From: Gammaproteobacteria bacterium
Lineage (GTDB): Bacteria; Pseudomonadota; Gammaproteobacteria; Steroidobacterales; GCA-2729495
DNA length: 64,000 bases
NCBI GenBank assembly: GCA_030583605.1
Contig: CP129466.1
Span: 806,001-870,000, forward strand
Reading direction: 5' to 3'
In this document: positions 8,384 to 17,214 of the stretch, one piece after another
Layout of the letters: each line of letters begins with the position of its first letter
How positions within the stretch are numbered: position 1 is the first letter of the stretch
Made by a program: the position numbers and the translations under genes
Notes under the pieces: generated by a model
The model's database searches: none
The model's input: only the letters and a program-made list of their open reading frames with translations
What the model was told of the DNA's origin: nothing

Positions 8384-9757
8384 ATGAGCAATGGCCCCGC
8401 GCAATCCCTGGTCGAAGTCATGCCCGAGGGCAGCCTGGAGCTGCTGTCCCAGCACGAGGTCAACCGGCTGCGCAGCACGGGAGAGGGTGGCCAGCACGAG
8501 GTGCTGCGGCGTTGCGCTCTGGCCATCCTGAACGTCGGTGGCCAGAGCGACGACACCCGGGAAGTGCTGGAGAAGTATCACGATTTCGACGTTTACATCG
8601 TGCAGCAGGATCGTGGCGTCAAGCTGGCGCTGAAGAACGCGCCGCCGGCAGCGTTTGTCGATGGGCGGATGATCCGCGGCATCCGCGAGCTCCTGTTCGC
8701 GGTGCTGCGCGACGTGGTGTTCATCAATACCGAGGTCGCCAGCGGAGCGCAGTTCGACCTTGGCAGCAGCGACGGCATCACCAATGCGGTCTTCCACATC
8801 CTGCGCAATGCCGGAGCGCTGCGCGCCGGCGAACCCGATCTCGTCGTGTGCTGGGGCGGGCACGCCATCAGCCGCGAGGAGTACGACTACTCGAAGAAAG
8901 TCGGCTACGAAATCGGACTGCGCGGCATGAGTGTGTGCACCGGCTGCGGCAGCGGCGCCATGAAAGGCCCGATGAAGGGCGCGGCGGTCGGTCACGCCAA
9001 GCAGCGTGTCGCTGATGGCCGCTATGTTGGCATCACCGAGCCCGGAATCATCGCGGCGGAGTCGCCGAACCCGATCGTCAACAAGCTGGTGATCATGCCG
9101 GACATGGAGAAACGCCTCGAGGCGTTTCTGCGCATTGCCCACGCGATCGTGATCTTTCCCGGTGGGGTCGGTACGGCCGAGGAGTTCCTGTTCCTGCTCG
9201 GCATCCTGCTGCATCCGCACAACCGCGACATTCCGCTGCCGGTGCTCCTGACCGGGCCGGAGTCCAGCCGGCCTTACTTCGAGCAGATTGACCGCTTCAT
9301 CGGCGCGACCCTCGGCCGGGAGGCCCAGCAGCGCTACCGCATCAGCGTCGGTGACCCGGGGGCGGTGGCTGCCGAAATCCGCGCCGGGCTGCAACGCGTG
9401 CGCGATTTCCGCCATGCTCACAGCGACGCGTACTATTTCAACTGGCGGCTGCACATCGACATGGATTTCCAGCGTCCGTTCCGGGCGACTCACGAGAGCA
9501 TGGCCGCCCTGCAGCTGTTCCGTGGCGAGGATGCGCCGCGTCTCGCGGCCAGCCTGCGCAAGGCCTTCTCCGGGCTGGTCTCCGGCAACGTCAAGGACGA
9601 CGGCATCCGCGCGATCGAACGCCACGGGCCGTTCGAACTCTCCGGCGAGCCCGCGCTGATGGGTGAGCTCGACCGCTTGCTCGCTGCGTTCGTCGCGGCG
9701 AACCGCATGCGCCTTCCCGGGCGCGTCTACCAGCCCTGTTATCGCCTCGTCGTGTAG
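8384..9757 (+). CDS. ppnN: Pyrimidine/purine nucleotide 5'-monophosphate nucleosidase PpnN (YgdH)
   Basis: A 457-residue protein close to E. coli PpnN (454), which splits nucleoside monophosphates into base and ribose 5-phosphate and is controlled by (p)ppGpp. The central LOG-family Rossmann domain carries CTGCGSGAMKGPMKGA and PGGVGTAEE at 259-267. The N-terminal and C-terminal domains correspond to the DUF4478 and DUF3412 regions of the family. The ATG at 8384 gives MSNGPAQSLVEVMPEGSLELLS, which aligns well with the family start. It stands alone, 79 bp after the L,D-transpeptidase gene. Confidence 0.93.
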   Translation: MSNGPAQSLVEVMPEGSLELLSQHEVNRLRSTGEGGQHEVLRRCALAILNVGGQSDDTREVLEKYHDFDVYIVQQDRGVKLALKNAPPAAFVDGRMIRGIRELLFAVLRDVVFINTEVASGAQFDLGSSDGITNAVFHILRNAGALRAGEPDLVVCWGGHAISREEYDYSKKVGYEIGLRGMSVCTGCGSGAMKGPMKGAAVGHAKQRVADGRYVGITEPGIIAAESPNPIVNKLVIMPDMEKRLEAFLRIAHAIVIFPGGVGTAEEFLFLLGILLHPHNRDIPLPVLLTGPESSRPYFEQIDRFIGATLGREAQQRYRISVGDPGAVAAEIRAGLQRVRDFRHAHSDAYYFNWRLHIDMDFQRPFRATHESMAALQLFRGEDAPRLAASLRKAFSGLVSGNVKDDGIRAIERHGPFELSGEPALMGELDRLLAAFVAANRMRLPGRVYQPCYRLVV

Positions 9758-9897
9758 AGCCGGGTCCGGCGGACCGGCGGCGCGCGATGCGTCGCATAAC
9801 GTCGCTGTTAAATCGAAATGCCTGTGACATGGTTCCTCGATGGCGCACGTGCCTCTTCATAAGCTGATTGCAGTGTGGAGGTTCGGGGACAGTCACC

Positions 9898-10188
9898 ATG
9901 AGCAATTACAATAAAAACAATTCGCCCCCAGGGTCCGACGAGGCATCGGGCGAGGTCGTGGCCGACGGCAAGTCGGCCTACGAAAGCGCTTTGCGCAACG
10001 GCCGGGTTCGCAACCTGGTCACGCCTGACGGTCGGGACATGGGCGCTTGGGATTCCTACCGACGCTGGCTGAATCGGGTGCAGCAGCCCGACAAACGCCG
10101 CACGCCGATCGATCCGGCCCTCTACACCTGGAAGGGATACCGCAACTGGTCGGACAAGGTCCGCCGTGACTGGAAGCAGGACGAATAG
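9898..10188 (+). CDS. Small hydrophilic protein of unknown function
   Basis: A 96-residue, charged, soluble-looking protein rich in Asn, Asp, Lys and Trp, with no signal or membrane segment. The second half (DSYRRWLNRVQQP...YTWKGYRNWSDKVRRDW) has repeated Trp/Tyr/Arg pairs and looks like a small helical domain. I do not recognise the family. The ATG at 9898 is preferred; a purine-rich GGAGGTTCGGGGAC precedes it. Its stop overlaps the start of the next ORF by one base (TAGTG), suggesting translational coupling. AT-richer codons (AATTACAATAAAAACAATTC) mark its first 10 residues. Confidence 0.6.
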   Translation: MSNYNKNNSPPGSDEASGEVVADGKSAYESALRNGRVRNLVTPDGRDMGAWDSYRRWLNRVQQPDKRRTPIDPALYTWKGYRNWSDKVRRDWKQDE

Positions 10189-10478
10189 TGCAAGCTGATA
10201 CGGAAGGCGCGAGCCCGACGCCTTTGCCGATGCCGAATCCGCGGAGTCCGGATTTCGAACAACAAGCCGCAACCATAAAAAAACAGAATATGTCGGACAG
10301 GGACGACAACGAAGACATCATCCGGAACCAGGACACAGTCGCCCGCCGGGCCTGGGTCGAGTGGGCGCTGGACAGCGTGCGCCGCCGGCTGCAGACCGAC
10401 GAGGAGATGCCGGGCGGCACTGCGAAGGCCGCCGACCGGCCATCGCTGTTCGTCGTGCGTCCGGGCCGCAAGCGCTGA
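10188..10478 (+). CDS. Small hypothetical protein, coupled to the preceding gene
   Basis: A 96-residue acidic-then-basic protein starting at a GTG that overlaps the previous stop by one base. The N-terminal third is Pro/Thr-rich. The middle (MSDRDDNEDIIRNQDTVARRAWVEWALDSVRRRL) is predicted amphipathic helix. The tail is basic (VVRPGRKR). No family is recognised. An alternative ATG at 10290 would give a 62-residue protein. Support for coding is the overlap, the matching direction and the charged composition, so confidence is moderate. Confidence 0.45.
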   Translation: MQADTEGASPTPLPMPNPRSPDFEQQAATIKKQNMSDRDDNEDIIRNQDTVARRAWVEWALDSVRRRLQTDEEMPGGTAKAADRPSLFVVRPGRKR

Positions 10479-10498
10479 AGCGGCCGGTTTCCTTCGCG

Positions 10499-10660
10499 AT
10501 GCAACCGGAGCGCGCGCTCAGGCTGCTCGACGCACTCGACGGGCTTGCCGGCGCAGTGCGGCTCGTGTGTATCGGCTACTGGGGCCGGCGGCTGCGCGCG
10601 GCACTCATCATGGCGGCGGTGCTGTTCGTGCCTGCGACAGTGCTGACGCCGTATATCTGA
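10499..10660 (+). CDS. Very small predicted membrane protein
   Basis: A 53-residue ORF starting 20 bp after the previous stop. It has an N-terminal amphipathic segment (PERALRLLDALDGLAGAVRLV) and a C-terminal hydrophobic stretch (AALIMAAVLFVPATVL, about residues 35-50) able to span the membrane once. No family is recognised and no strong ribosome binding site is seen. It completes a run of three small same-strand ORFs of unknown function and could be a membrane partner of the other two. Confidence 0.35.
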   Translation: MQPERALRLLDALDGLAGAVRLVCIGYWGRRLRAALIMAAVLFVPATVLTPYI

Positions 10661-10668
10661 GCGCGGAC

Positions 10669-11760
10669 TCAGAGCAACGCTGAGATCAGGGCGAGGCTCG
10701 TCGTCGCGAGCAGCAACGCGGCAATCAGCCCGGCGGCAAGCGGCTGCCAGCCGACATGGCGCAGGTCGCGCAACTCGACGTTGAGCCCGACGCCCGCCAT
10801 CCCGACGATCAGCAGCAGCTCGCTGAGCTGCGCGGCCAGTGCCAGGGCGGGCTGCCACAGGTGTTCAACGAAGGCCGGGCTGGATGCGCCGAAAACGTCG
10901 CCGAGCGAGCGCAGTGCCGCCAGCCCGACGAACGCAAACACGAAGCCCGGCACCAGTTTCCGCAGTGAAAGCGAGCCGGTGCCGCTGGCGGCCGCGCCGG
11001 CACGCGCCTGCATGGCAGCCAGCACCGGGACGACGAGCACCAGCGTGAGGTTACGCATCAGCTTGGTAACCGTTGCGGCTTCGAGCGCCTCCGGGGCGAG
11101 GTACTGGTCGCTGTAGATCAAGGCCGCACCCATGACCTGCGAGGTGTCGTGGATGGCCGTGCCGAGGAATACACCGGCGGCGGCCGGCGCGTCCGCAAAC
11201 AGCGTGTGCGCGAGGGCCGGGTAGAGCAGCGCGCCGGCAAGCCCGATGACGACCACTATGGTGACGGCATAACCGGTCTCGGCGGCGCGGGCTTTCAAAA
11301 CGGGCGCAACCGCCATCACCGCCGTGCAGCCGCAGATGCTGGTGCCGACGGTGAGCAACGACACCAGCGCGCCCCGCAGGCCGAGACTGCGTGCGATGCG
11401 CGGAATGGCCAGCCAGGCAACCGCCAGGCACCCGGCGACCACCGGCAGGGCGCGCAGTCCGAGCACGCCGATACTGCTCAGCGTGAGGCGCAGCCCGACC
11501 AGGGCGAGTCCGCAGCGAAGCAGGGTTCCGGTCGCGAGCGCGAGGCCTTTGTCCTGGAGCGGACTGACGCCGATCGTGTTGCGCACGGCGATTCCGGCAA
11601 GCACCGCGATCATCACCGGGCTGACCGGGCTATGGCCGAGGCTGAAGATCGCGCTGCCGAGGAATTCCGCCACCAGCCGGGAGGACAGGGCGATGGCCGC
11701 GACGACGGCGAGACCCGGAATGACCGACGCCCGCAGGGCATCGCGCATGACAGCGCTCAT
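10669..11760 (-). CDS. YeiH/UPF0324 family putative sulfate exporter
   Basis: A 363-residue integral membrane protein with about ten hydrophobic segments. The family signature regions LLTVGTSICGCTAVMAVAPVLKA (centre) and GTAIHDTSQVMGAA are present. The family (Cons_hypoth698, YeiH type) is annotated as putative sulfate or other anion exporter, without firm biochemistry in most members. The ATG at 11760 is used. It stands alone, 47 bp downstream of the DUF6356 gene on the same strand. Confidence 0.8.
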   Translation of the reverse strand: MSAVMRDALRASVIPGLAVVAAIALSSRLVAEFLGSAIFSLGHSPVSPVMIAVLAGIAVRNTIGVSPLQDKGLALATGTLLRCGLALVGLRLTLSSIGVLGLRALPVVAGCLAVAWLAIPRIARSLGLRGALVSLLTVGTSICGCTAVMAVAPVLKARAAETGYAVTIVVVIGLAGALLYPALAHTLFADAPAAAGVFLGTAIHDTSQVMGAALIYSDQYLAPEALEAATVTKLMRNLTLVLVVPVLAAMQARAGAAASGTGSLSLRKLVPGFVFAFVGLAALRSLGDVFGASSPAFVEHLWQPALALAAQLSELLLIVGMAGVGLNVELRDLRHVGWQPLAAGLIAALLLATTSLALISALL

Positions 11761-11807
11761 TGCGCCAGGAGTCCTGCTGGTTGAGTGATGGGGCCGGTGA
11801 GACGCGG

Positions 11808-12086
11808 CTAGCCGGCGCCGATGGTGTCCGCGCCAGCGGTCGCGCCGCCCTGGGCCACGTCCAGGCGCGGCCGGCGGTCACGATTCACGACCATGCGGTC
11901 ATGCAGGCGGGTGATCGTATTGCTGCCGGTTTTCACGAACAGGAAGGGCAACAGCCCGTGAATGAAGCAGCACACCCCGGCACCGATCATATGCAGGGCG
12001 AAGCTCGAAGCGCTCCCCATGTGCTGCACATAGGTTTCGCCGACGGATGCCGGGTGCTCAGTGAACAGCGCCTTGATCTTGCTCAT
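11808..12086 (-). CDS. DUF6356 small membrane protein
   Basis: A 92-residue protein. MSKIKALFTEHPASVGETYVQHM is followed by a hydrophobic region (about residues 30-52, ALHMIGAGVCCFIHGLLPFLF) and a short KTGSNTITRLHDRM motif, the pattern of the DUF6356 family. The C-terminal 30 residues are hydrophilic. The ATG at 12086 was chosen because GGAG and AGG lie 8-14 bases upstream and the family begins here; an upstream in-frame ATG at 12164 is unlikely. Function is unknown; probably an inner-membrane protein. Confidence 0.75.
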   Translation of the reverse strand: MSKIKALFTEHPASVGETYVQHMGSASSFALHMIGAGVCCFIHGLLPFLFVKTGSNTITRLHDRMVVNRDRRPRLDVAQGGATAGADTIGAG

Positions 12087-12145
12087 GTTGCGACCTGCTC
12101 CTTCACGGCCCCCCGGGTCGCCCGATCGGTGGATACCAACGAGCA

Positions 12146-12195
12146 ACGGGGTTTTTATAATCATGGCTTATATGGGTATATATTTTATTCATTTA
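12146..12195. promoter_or_regulatory. AT-rich regulatory block upstream of the DUF6356 gene
   Basis: In an otherwise GC-rich 336-bp gap (12087-12422), this 50-bp block is strikingly AT-rich. It includes TATAAT at 12156-12161 (plus strand) and ATTATAAAA on the minus strand. It is probably the promoter region of the leftward DUF6356 gene. Neither reading has a good -35 at 17 bp, so the direction is not settled. Confidence 0.4.
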
Positions 12196-12341
12196 GCGCA
12201 GGCGGGCAAGGCCGTCATCGACGCCACGGCCGGGATGGCTGGCGACCGCGAGGCACGTAGCCCGGAAGCGGCCGGGGCTGCGCCAGGGCGCGGTGGCCAT
12301 AAGGGGATTCGTGCACCGGCCGGACCTGGGGCCGTGTGCCG

Positions 12342-12370
12342 CTTGAAATCCGGCGCCGCGGTCCTTATTT
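12342..12370 (+). promoter_or_regulatory. Sigma-32 (heat-shock) type promoter of htpG
   Basis: CTTGAAA at 12342-12348 matches the sigma-32 -35 consensus exactly. After a 14-base spacer comes CCTTATTT at 12363-12370, agreeing with CCCCATNT at 6 of 8 positions. Predicted transcription starts near 12377, 46 bases before the htpG ATG. A 6-bp hairpin (CGGACC/GGTCCG, 12374-12388) would form at the extreme 5' end of the message. Confidence 0.7.
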
Positions 12371-12422
12371 ATGCGGACCCCCGGTCCGGCACGACCGTTT
12401 GCCGCCAGCAAAGGCCAATGCA

Positions 12423-14300
12423 ATGACGACACGCGAGACCCACGGCTTCCAGGCTGAGGTGAAGCAACTGCTTCACCTGATGATCCATTCGCTCTACAGC
12501 AACCGCGAGATCTTTCTGCGGGAGCTGATTTCCAATGCCTCGGACGCCGCCGACAAGCTGCGCTTCGAGGCGATCGCGCATCCGGAGTATCTCGCGGAGG
12601 ACCCCGAACTCGCGATCCGGGTCGCAATCGACGCCGGGGCCGGCACCCTCTCGATCAGCGACAACGGCATCGGCATGTCCCGTGACGAGGTCGTCCAGCA
12701 GCTCGGCACGATTGCGCGGTCCGGTACAGCCGAGTTCGTGCGCCGCCTGAGCGGCGACCAGAAGCAGGACGTGAACCTGATCGGCCAGTTCGGTGTCGGC
12801 TTTTATTCGGCGTTCACCGTGGCCGACCGCGTGGAAGTACTGACGCGTCGCGCCGGTCTCGGGCCGGAGCAGGGCGTACGCTGGGAGTCCGCCGGCGACG
12901 GCGAGTTCACCGTGGAGACGGTGGAGCGTGCCGAGCGCGGCACCCAGGTGACGCTGCACCTGCGTTCCGACGCGACGGAGTTCGCCGACGATTTCCGCCT
13001 GCGGGCGCTGATCCGGAGGTATTCCGACCACATCGCATTCCCGGTGCTGATGCGCAAGGCGGGCGCCACGGCGAAAGACGTCGAGGAGACGCGCGAAGAG
13101 GCGGTCAACGCCGCCCGCGCCTTGTGGACGCGTCCCAAGGGGGAGATTGCGGACGAGGAATACAAAGAGTTCTACAAGCACATTTCCCATGACTTCACCG
13201 AGCCTTTGCTCTGGAGCCACAACCGCGTCGAAGGCAAGCGCGTCTACACGAGCCTGCTCTTTCTGCCGGCGCGCGCCCCGTTCGACCTGTGGAACCGCGA
13301 GAAGCCACGTGGCCTGAAGCTCTACGTCCGGCGCGTTTTCATCCTCGACGACGCCGAGCAGTTTCTGCCGCTGTACCTGCGGTTCATGCGCGGCGTGATA
13401 GATGCCGACGAGTTGTCGTTGAACGTGTCGCGGGAGCTGCTGCAGCACGATCCGGAGGTGGAGGCGATCCGCGGCGGGCTGGCGCGGCGCGTGCTCGACC
13501 TGCTGGAAAAACTCGCGGCCGACGATCCGGCGAAATACGCCGGGTTCTGGAAGGAATTCGGCCGCGTGCTCAAGGAAGGACCAGCGGAGGATCACGCGAA
13601 CCGTGAGCGCATTGCGAAGCTGTTGCGTTTCACCAGCACGCGCTCGGCCGGCGACGAGCCGGACCGCAGCCTCGACGATTATCGTGCCGGTGCCCCCGCG
13701 GGGCAGCGCCACATCTGGTACCTGACCGCCGACAGCCTGGCCGCGGCCCGCAGCAGCCCGCATCTCGAGATTTTCCGCAAGCGCAACCTGGAGGTGCTGC
13801 TCCTCACCGATCCGATCGACGAGTGGGTAACCGGCCACCTCGCCGAGTTCGCCGAGCTGAAGTTCCGCGACATCCGCCGTGGCGAACTCGACCTCGAGGA
13901 AGGCGAGGGCGACGGAAAGGACGAATCCGATGCACCGGCCGGCGAGCACGCAGCGCTGCTCGAGCGCCTGAAGGCGGCGCTCGGCGACGAGGTCGAGAAA
14001 GTCTGCGTCAGCGAGCGGCTGACGGAATCGCCTGCCTGCCTGTCGATGGGCGAGTTCGACATGGGGCCGCAGTTACGGCGGATTCTTGCGGCCTCGGGCC
14101 AGGCGGTGCCGGATGCGCGGCCGATCCTGGAGATCAACCCGGCCCACGCGCTGTTGAAGCGGCTTGCCACCGAGCAGGGCGAGGCACGGTTCGGCGACCT
14201 TGCCCAGGTGCTGTTCGAGCAGGCGCTGCTCACCGAAGGCCGGCCGCTGAAGGACCCCGGTGCGTTCGTGCAGCGGGTGAACCGCCTGCTCGCGGGGTGA
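12423..14300 (+). CDS. htpG: Molecular chaperone HtpG (Hsp90)
   Basis: A 625-residue cytosolic Hsp90 homologue (E. coli 624). The GHKL ATPase domain holds [20 protein letters not shown] near the N-terminus, then the ATP-lid motifs [13 protein letters not shown] and [11 protein letters not shown]. The middle and C-terminal dimerisation domains are complete. The ATG at 12423 ([17 protein letters not shown]) matches the family start and has AAGG eight bases upstream. It sits behind a sigma-32-like promoter, consistent with heat induction. Single-gene unit, convergent with the CDF transporter gene. Confidence 0.97.
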   Translation: MTTRETHGFQAEVKQLLHLMIHSLYSNREIFLRELISNASDAADKLRFEAIAHPEYLAEDPELAIRVAIDAGAGTLSISDNGIGMSRDEVVQQLGTIARSGTAEFVRRLSGDQKQDVNLIGQFGVGFYSAFTVADRVEVLTRRAGLGPEQGVRWESAGDGEFTVETVERAERGTQVTLHLRSDATEFADDFRLRALIRRYSDHIAFPVLMRKAGATAKDVEETREEAVNAARALWTRPKGEIADEEYKEFYKHISHDFTEPLLWSHNRVEGKRVYTSLLFLPARAPFDLWNREKPRGLKLYVRRVFILDDAEQFLPLYLRFMRGVIDADELSLNVSRELLQHDPEVEAIRGGLARRVLDLLEKLAADDPAKYAGFWKEFGRVLKEGPAEDHANRERIAKLLRFTSTRSAGDEPDRSLDDYRAGAPAGQRHIWYLTADSLAAARSSPHLEIFRKRNLEVLLLTDPIDEWVTGHLAEFAELKFRDIRRGELDLEEGEGDGKDESDAPAGEHAALLERLKAALGDEVEKVCVSERLTESPACLSMGEFDMGPQLRRILAASGQAVPDARPILEINPAHALLKRLATEQGEARFGDLAQVLFEQALLTEGRPLKDPGAFVQRVNRLLAG

Positions 14301-14340
14301 TGCGCGTCGGCGGTCGGGTCGCCGTCGTGACAGCGGTGGT

Positions 14341-15357
14341 TCAGCAGTTCTGGTCGCAGGCTGGCCCTACGCCGTGCTCGACCTGCAGCGTGGCGTGACC
14401 GATGCGGAAGCGGTGCTCGAGCTCCCCGGCGACATCGCGCAGGAAGCGATCGTCCTTCAGGCCGGCGGGGATCACCAGGTGCGCGGTCAGTGCCGTTTCC
14501 GTCGTGCTCATTGCCCAGATGTGCAGGTCATGGATGCCGGTCACCCCGGGCAGCTGCCGCAGGAACTCGCGCACGTCCTGTGGATCGATCGCCTTCGGCA
14601 CCGCATCGAAGGCCATGTCGAGCGACTCGGTGAGTACGTCCCAGGTTCCAACCACGATCACCGCGACGATGACCAGGCTGATCGCCGGATCGAGCCACAG
14701 CCAACCGAGTGTCAGCACGCCGATGCCGCCAAGCACCACGGCAACCGACACTGCGGCGTCTCCCACCATGTGCATGAATGCAGCGCGGACGTTGAGATCG
14801 TGATGGCGTCCGGCGGCGAAGAGCCAGGCCGTAATGCCGTTGATCACCACGCCCACGCCCGCGACCCAGATCATCACTGAGCCTGCGACCGGCGCCGGCT
14901 CGCGAAACCGCAGCAGCGCCTCCCAGCCGATCGCACCCATGGCGACCAGCAGCAGTACGGAGCTCACCAGCGAGGAGAGGATGGTGCCGCGCCGGAAACC
15001 GTAGGTCCGCCGCGGAGTCGGGTCGCGCCTGGCAAGGCGCGCGGCACCCCAGGCCATCACCAGGCTCAGGACATCGCTCAGGTTGTGGCCCGCATCGGCG
15101 ATCAGTGCGAGCGAGTCGGCGATTACGCCAAACACCAGCTCCACCACCACGAAGAGCATGTTCAGGCTGATACCGATGAGGAAGGCGCGGTTCAGGTCCT
15201 CGGGCGGCGGATGGTGGTGATGGCCGTGGGAATGGTGGTGCTCATGACGCTCATGACGATCATGATCATCATGAGCGTCATGGTCATGGTCATGGTCATG
15301 CCCGTGATCCCGGGGATGGTCGGGATCATGCGCGTGCGAATGGGGGGTTGTTGCCAC
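14341..15357 (-). CDS. Cation diffusion facilitator (CzcD/ZitB-type Zn2+/Co2+/Cd2+ exporter)
   Basis: A 338-residue inner-membrane proton/metal antiporter. The first 50 residues are almost entirely His, Asp and Glu (about 20 His), a metal-buffering tail of unusual length. Six membrane segments follow. Metal sites are in ADAGHNLSD (TM2) and HMVGDAAVS (TM5), both with the HxxxD pattern. A cytoplasmic C-terminal domain contains GIHDLHIWAMSTTETALTAHLVI. The protein ends in CDQNC, a possible extra metal ligand pair. The start is the ATG at 15357; a later start would remove the His tail. Confidence 0.9.
   Translation of the reverse strand: MATTPHSHAHDPDHPRDHGHDHDHDHDAHDDHDRHERHEHHHSHGHHHHPPPEDLNRAFLIGISLNMLFVVVELVFGVIADSLALIADAGHNLSDVLSLVMAWGAARLARRDPTPRRTYGFRRGTILSSLVSSVLLLVAMGAIGWEALLRFREPAPVAGSVMIWVAGVGVVINGITAWLFAAGRHHDLNVRAAFMHMVGDAAVSVAVVLGGIGVLTLGWLWLDPAISLVIVAVIVVGTWDVLTESLDMAFDAVPKAIDPQDVREFLRQLPGVTGIHDLHIWAMSTTETALTAHLVIPAGLKDDRFLRDVAGELEHRFRIGHATLQVEHGVGPACDQNC
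15277..15300 (-). repeat. Hexanucleotide repeat encoding the His-Asp tail of the CDF transporter
   Basis: Four perfect tandem copies of GTCATG (plus strand) sit in a longer imperfect His/Asp-coding tract (15210-15345). Such a repeat could change length by slippage in six-base steps and so vary the His-Asp tail without a frameshift. Confidence 0.8.
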
Positions 15358-15509
15358 GATCGGACGCCCTGATCGTCCCGGCCCTGGATTCGGCGAAGCC
15401 TATCACGGCTGTTTTCGGCGCGGCTTGGGAACTTTCCCTTACGCCAGGCGCCCGGGACGTCGGGTACACTGGACACTGTCCCGGTTGAGAGACCTGATGG
15501 CAGGCTTGC

Positions 15510-16508
15510 ATGCGTTCCGTCGAATGCCTGGCGGCCCTGGTGGGCCAGACACCACTCCTCGAGATCCGTTACCGGTTGGGCGGCCGACGCCGCCGGCTGT
15601 ACGCGAAGTTCGAGGTCATGAACATGACCGGCAGCGTCAAGGACCGCATGGCGCTGCACATCCTGCGCCGCGCGCAGGAGCGCGGTGAACTGAAGGACGG
15701 CGACGTCATCGTCGAGGCGACCAGCGGCAACACCGGCATCTCGTTTTCCGCCCTCGGCCGCGCGCTCGGTCACCGGGTGCGCATCTACATGCCCGACTGG
15801 ATGAGCCACGAGCGCGTGCACCTCATGCACAGCCTCGGCGCCGAAGTGATCCCGGTCGCCAAGTCGCAAGGGGGCTTCGTCGGCTCGATCGCGCTCACAC
15901 GTGAGTACGCCGCCGAAAACGCGAACGTGTATCTGCCGCGGCAGTTCGACAACCCCGACAACGTCGAGGCGCACGAACTCATGACGGGCCCGGAGATCGA
16001 GACGCAACTCGCCCGCTTCGGCGTCAAGGCAGATGCCTTCATCGCCGGCGTCGGAACCGGCGGCACGGTCATGGGTGTAGGCCGCTATCTGCGCCGCGAC
16101 GGGCGCAAGGTGCGGGTGCACCCGCTGGAACCGGCCAACTCCCCGACGCTGCGCACCGGGAAGAAGGTCGGGTCACATCGCATCCAGGGCATCAGCGACG
16201 AGTTCATTCCCTCCATCGTGAAACTCGACCAGCTCGATGCGGTCGTGGATGTCTGGGACGGCGACGCAATCCTCATGTCGCAGGCGCTGTGCCACCGCAT
16301 CGGGCTGGGGGTCGGTATCTCCGCCGGCGCCAACATCGTCGGGGCCATCAAGCTCGGCGAGGAGCTCGGCGACGATGCGGTCGTGGTCACCGTCATCTGC
16401 GACTCGAACAAGAAGTATCTCTCGACTGCACTCGCCGCGGCCGAGCCGCCGCAGGACGACTACATCACCCCGCAGGTGCAGCTCGACTCCTTCATCAGCG
16501 TGCGCTGA
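15510..16508 (+). CDS. PLP-dependent cysteine synthase family protein
   Basis: A 332-residue fold-type II PLP enzyme of the cysteine synthase / cystathionine beta-synthase group. The PLP lysine is in NMTGSVKDRM (about residues 39-48), followed by the loop VEATSGNTGISF and the phosphate-cradle GVGTGGTVMGVGR. These enzymes make cysteine from O-acetylserine and sulfide or run related beta-replacements. The sequence differs from classical CysK and CysM, so the exact substrate is uncertain. A possible -10 TACACT lies at 15465-15470. It is a single gene facing the HAD phosphatase gene. Confidence 0.85.
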   Translation: MRSVECLAALVGQTPLLEIRYRLGGRRRRLYAKFEVMNMTGSVKDRMALHILRRAQERGELKDGDVIVEATSGNTGISFSALGRALGHRVRIYMPDWMSHERVHLMHSLGAEVIPVAKSQGGFVGSIALTREYAAENANVYLPRQFDNPDNVEAHELMTGPEIETQLARFGVKADAFIAGVGTGGTVMGVGRYLRRDGRKVRVHPLEPANSPTLRTGKKVGSHRIQGISDEFIPSIVKLDQLDAVVDVWDGDAILMSQALCHRIGLGVGISAGANIVGAIKLGEELGDDAVVVTVICDSNKKYLSTALAAAEPPQDDYITPQVQLDSFISVR

Positions 16509-16521
16509 ACCTCGGGGTGAG

Positions 16522-16558
16522 GAGCCGCGAATCGACGGCGCTGCGCAGTCCGCGGCTC
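16522..16558. terminator. Candidate hairpin between the cysteine-synthase-like and HAD genes
   Basis: GAGCCGCG (16522-16529) can pair perfectly with CGCGGCTC (16551-16558) across a 21-base loop, at the meeting point of two convergent genes. There is no T-run, so termination is only suggested by position. Confidence 0.3.
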
Positions 16559-17162
16559 AAAGGCAGCCGAGCGTCCGGAGTTCGCGCTCGCATTGGGCCG
16601 GATCCTCGAAGCGGATCGTCAGTATGCCGAACCGGGCCGCGGCCGACAGGTTCACGTCGAGGTCGTCGATGAATACCGTTGCGGTAGCGTCGAGACCGAA
16701 GGCCCCGAGCAGGTGCGCATAGATAGCCGGTTCCGGCTTGCACAGTTGCACCCGGCAGGAGATGACCTTCCCGGCAAAAGCGTCCCAGAATGTCTGCGTG
16801 CGCTCGAGATATTCGATGGAGGCGGCGTGCATGTTCGACAGGCAGAACAGCGTGTGCCCCCGCGCTTTCAGCCGGTGCAGCAAGTCGATCGTGCCCGTGA
16901 TCGGTGTGAGCGACGGCGGCACCCGTCGCATGAATAGTGCAAGAGCATCGGCCGGCAGCCCGGTGCGCTGCGCGGCGCGCGTCACCGCGGTCGCAGGTGC
17001 CAGCGTTCCGCGGTCGAGTTCGAGCCAGTCCGGGTGATCGATGACGTCCCGGCGCACCCGCGCGCGCACAAGCGGGTCGGCAAATACCGTTTCGATGACG
17101 GCATCCGGCTCCCATCGCACCACCACGCGCCCGAGATCGAAGACGACATTCATGCCGTGCAT
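16557..17162 (-). CDS. HAD superfamily phosphatase (subfamily IA, YihX-like)
   Basis: A 201-residue protein of the haloacid dehalogenase superfamily. Motif I is VVFDLGRVVVRW (Asp near residue 9; the usual second Asp is replaced by Gly, as in the YihX branch). Motif II is CLSNMHAASIEYL, a Lys sits in LCKPEPAIYAHLL and motif III is FIDDLDVNLSAA. YihX acts on alpha-D-glucose 1-phosphate; the substrate here is only inferred from the subfamily. The start may be the ATG at 17162 or the one three codons later. Confidence 0.8.
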   Translation of the reverse strand: MHGMNVVFDLGRVVVRWEPDAVIETVFADPLVRARVRRDVIDHPDWLELDRGTLAPATAVTRAAQRTGLPADALALFMRRVPPSLTPITGTIDLLHRLKARGHTLFCLSNMHAASIEYLERTQTFWDAFAGKVISCRVQLCKPEPAIYAHLLGAFGLDATATVFIDDLDVNLSAAARFGILTIRFEDPAQCERELRTLGCL

Positions 17163-17214
17163 GGCGGCTGCGGAGCGGGGCCGGCCCGCTCACAGCAGGG
17201 CATTTTTGCCGTAG

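Noticed and set aside
12369..13949. A 526-codon frame antisense to htpG.
   Set aside because: Shadow of htpG; no recognisable domain and no ribosome binding site.
15210..15345. CATGGT/GTCATG repeats as a possible CRISPR array.
   Set aside because: They are in-frame codons for a His-Asp tail with no spacers.
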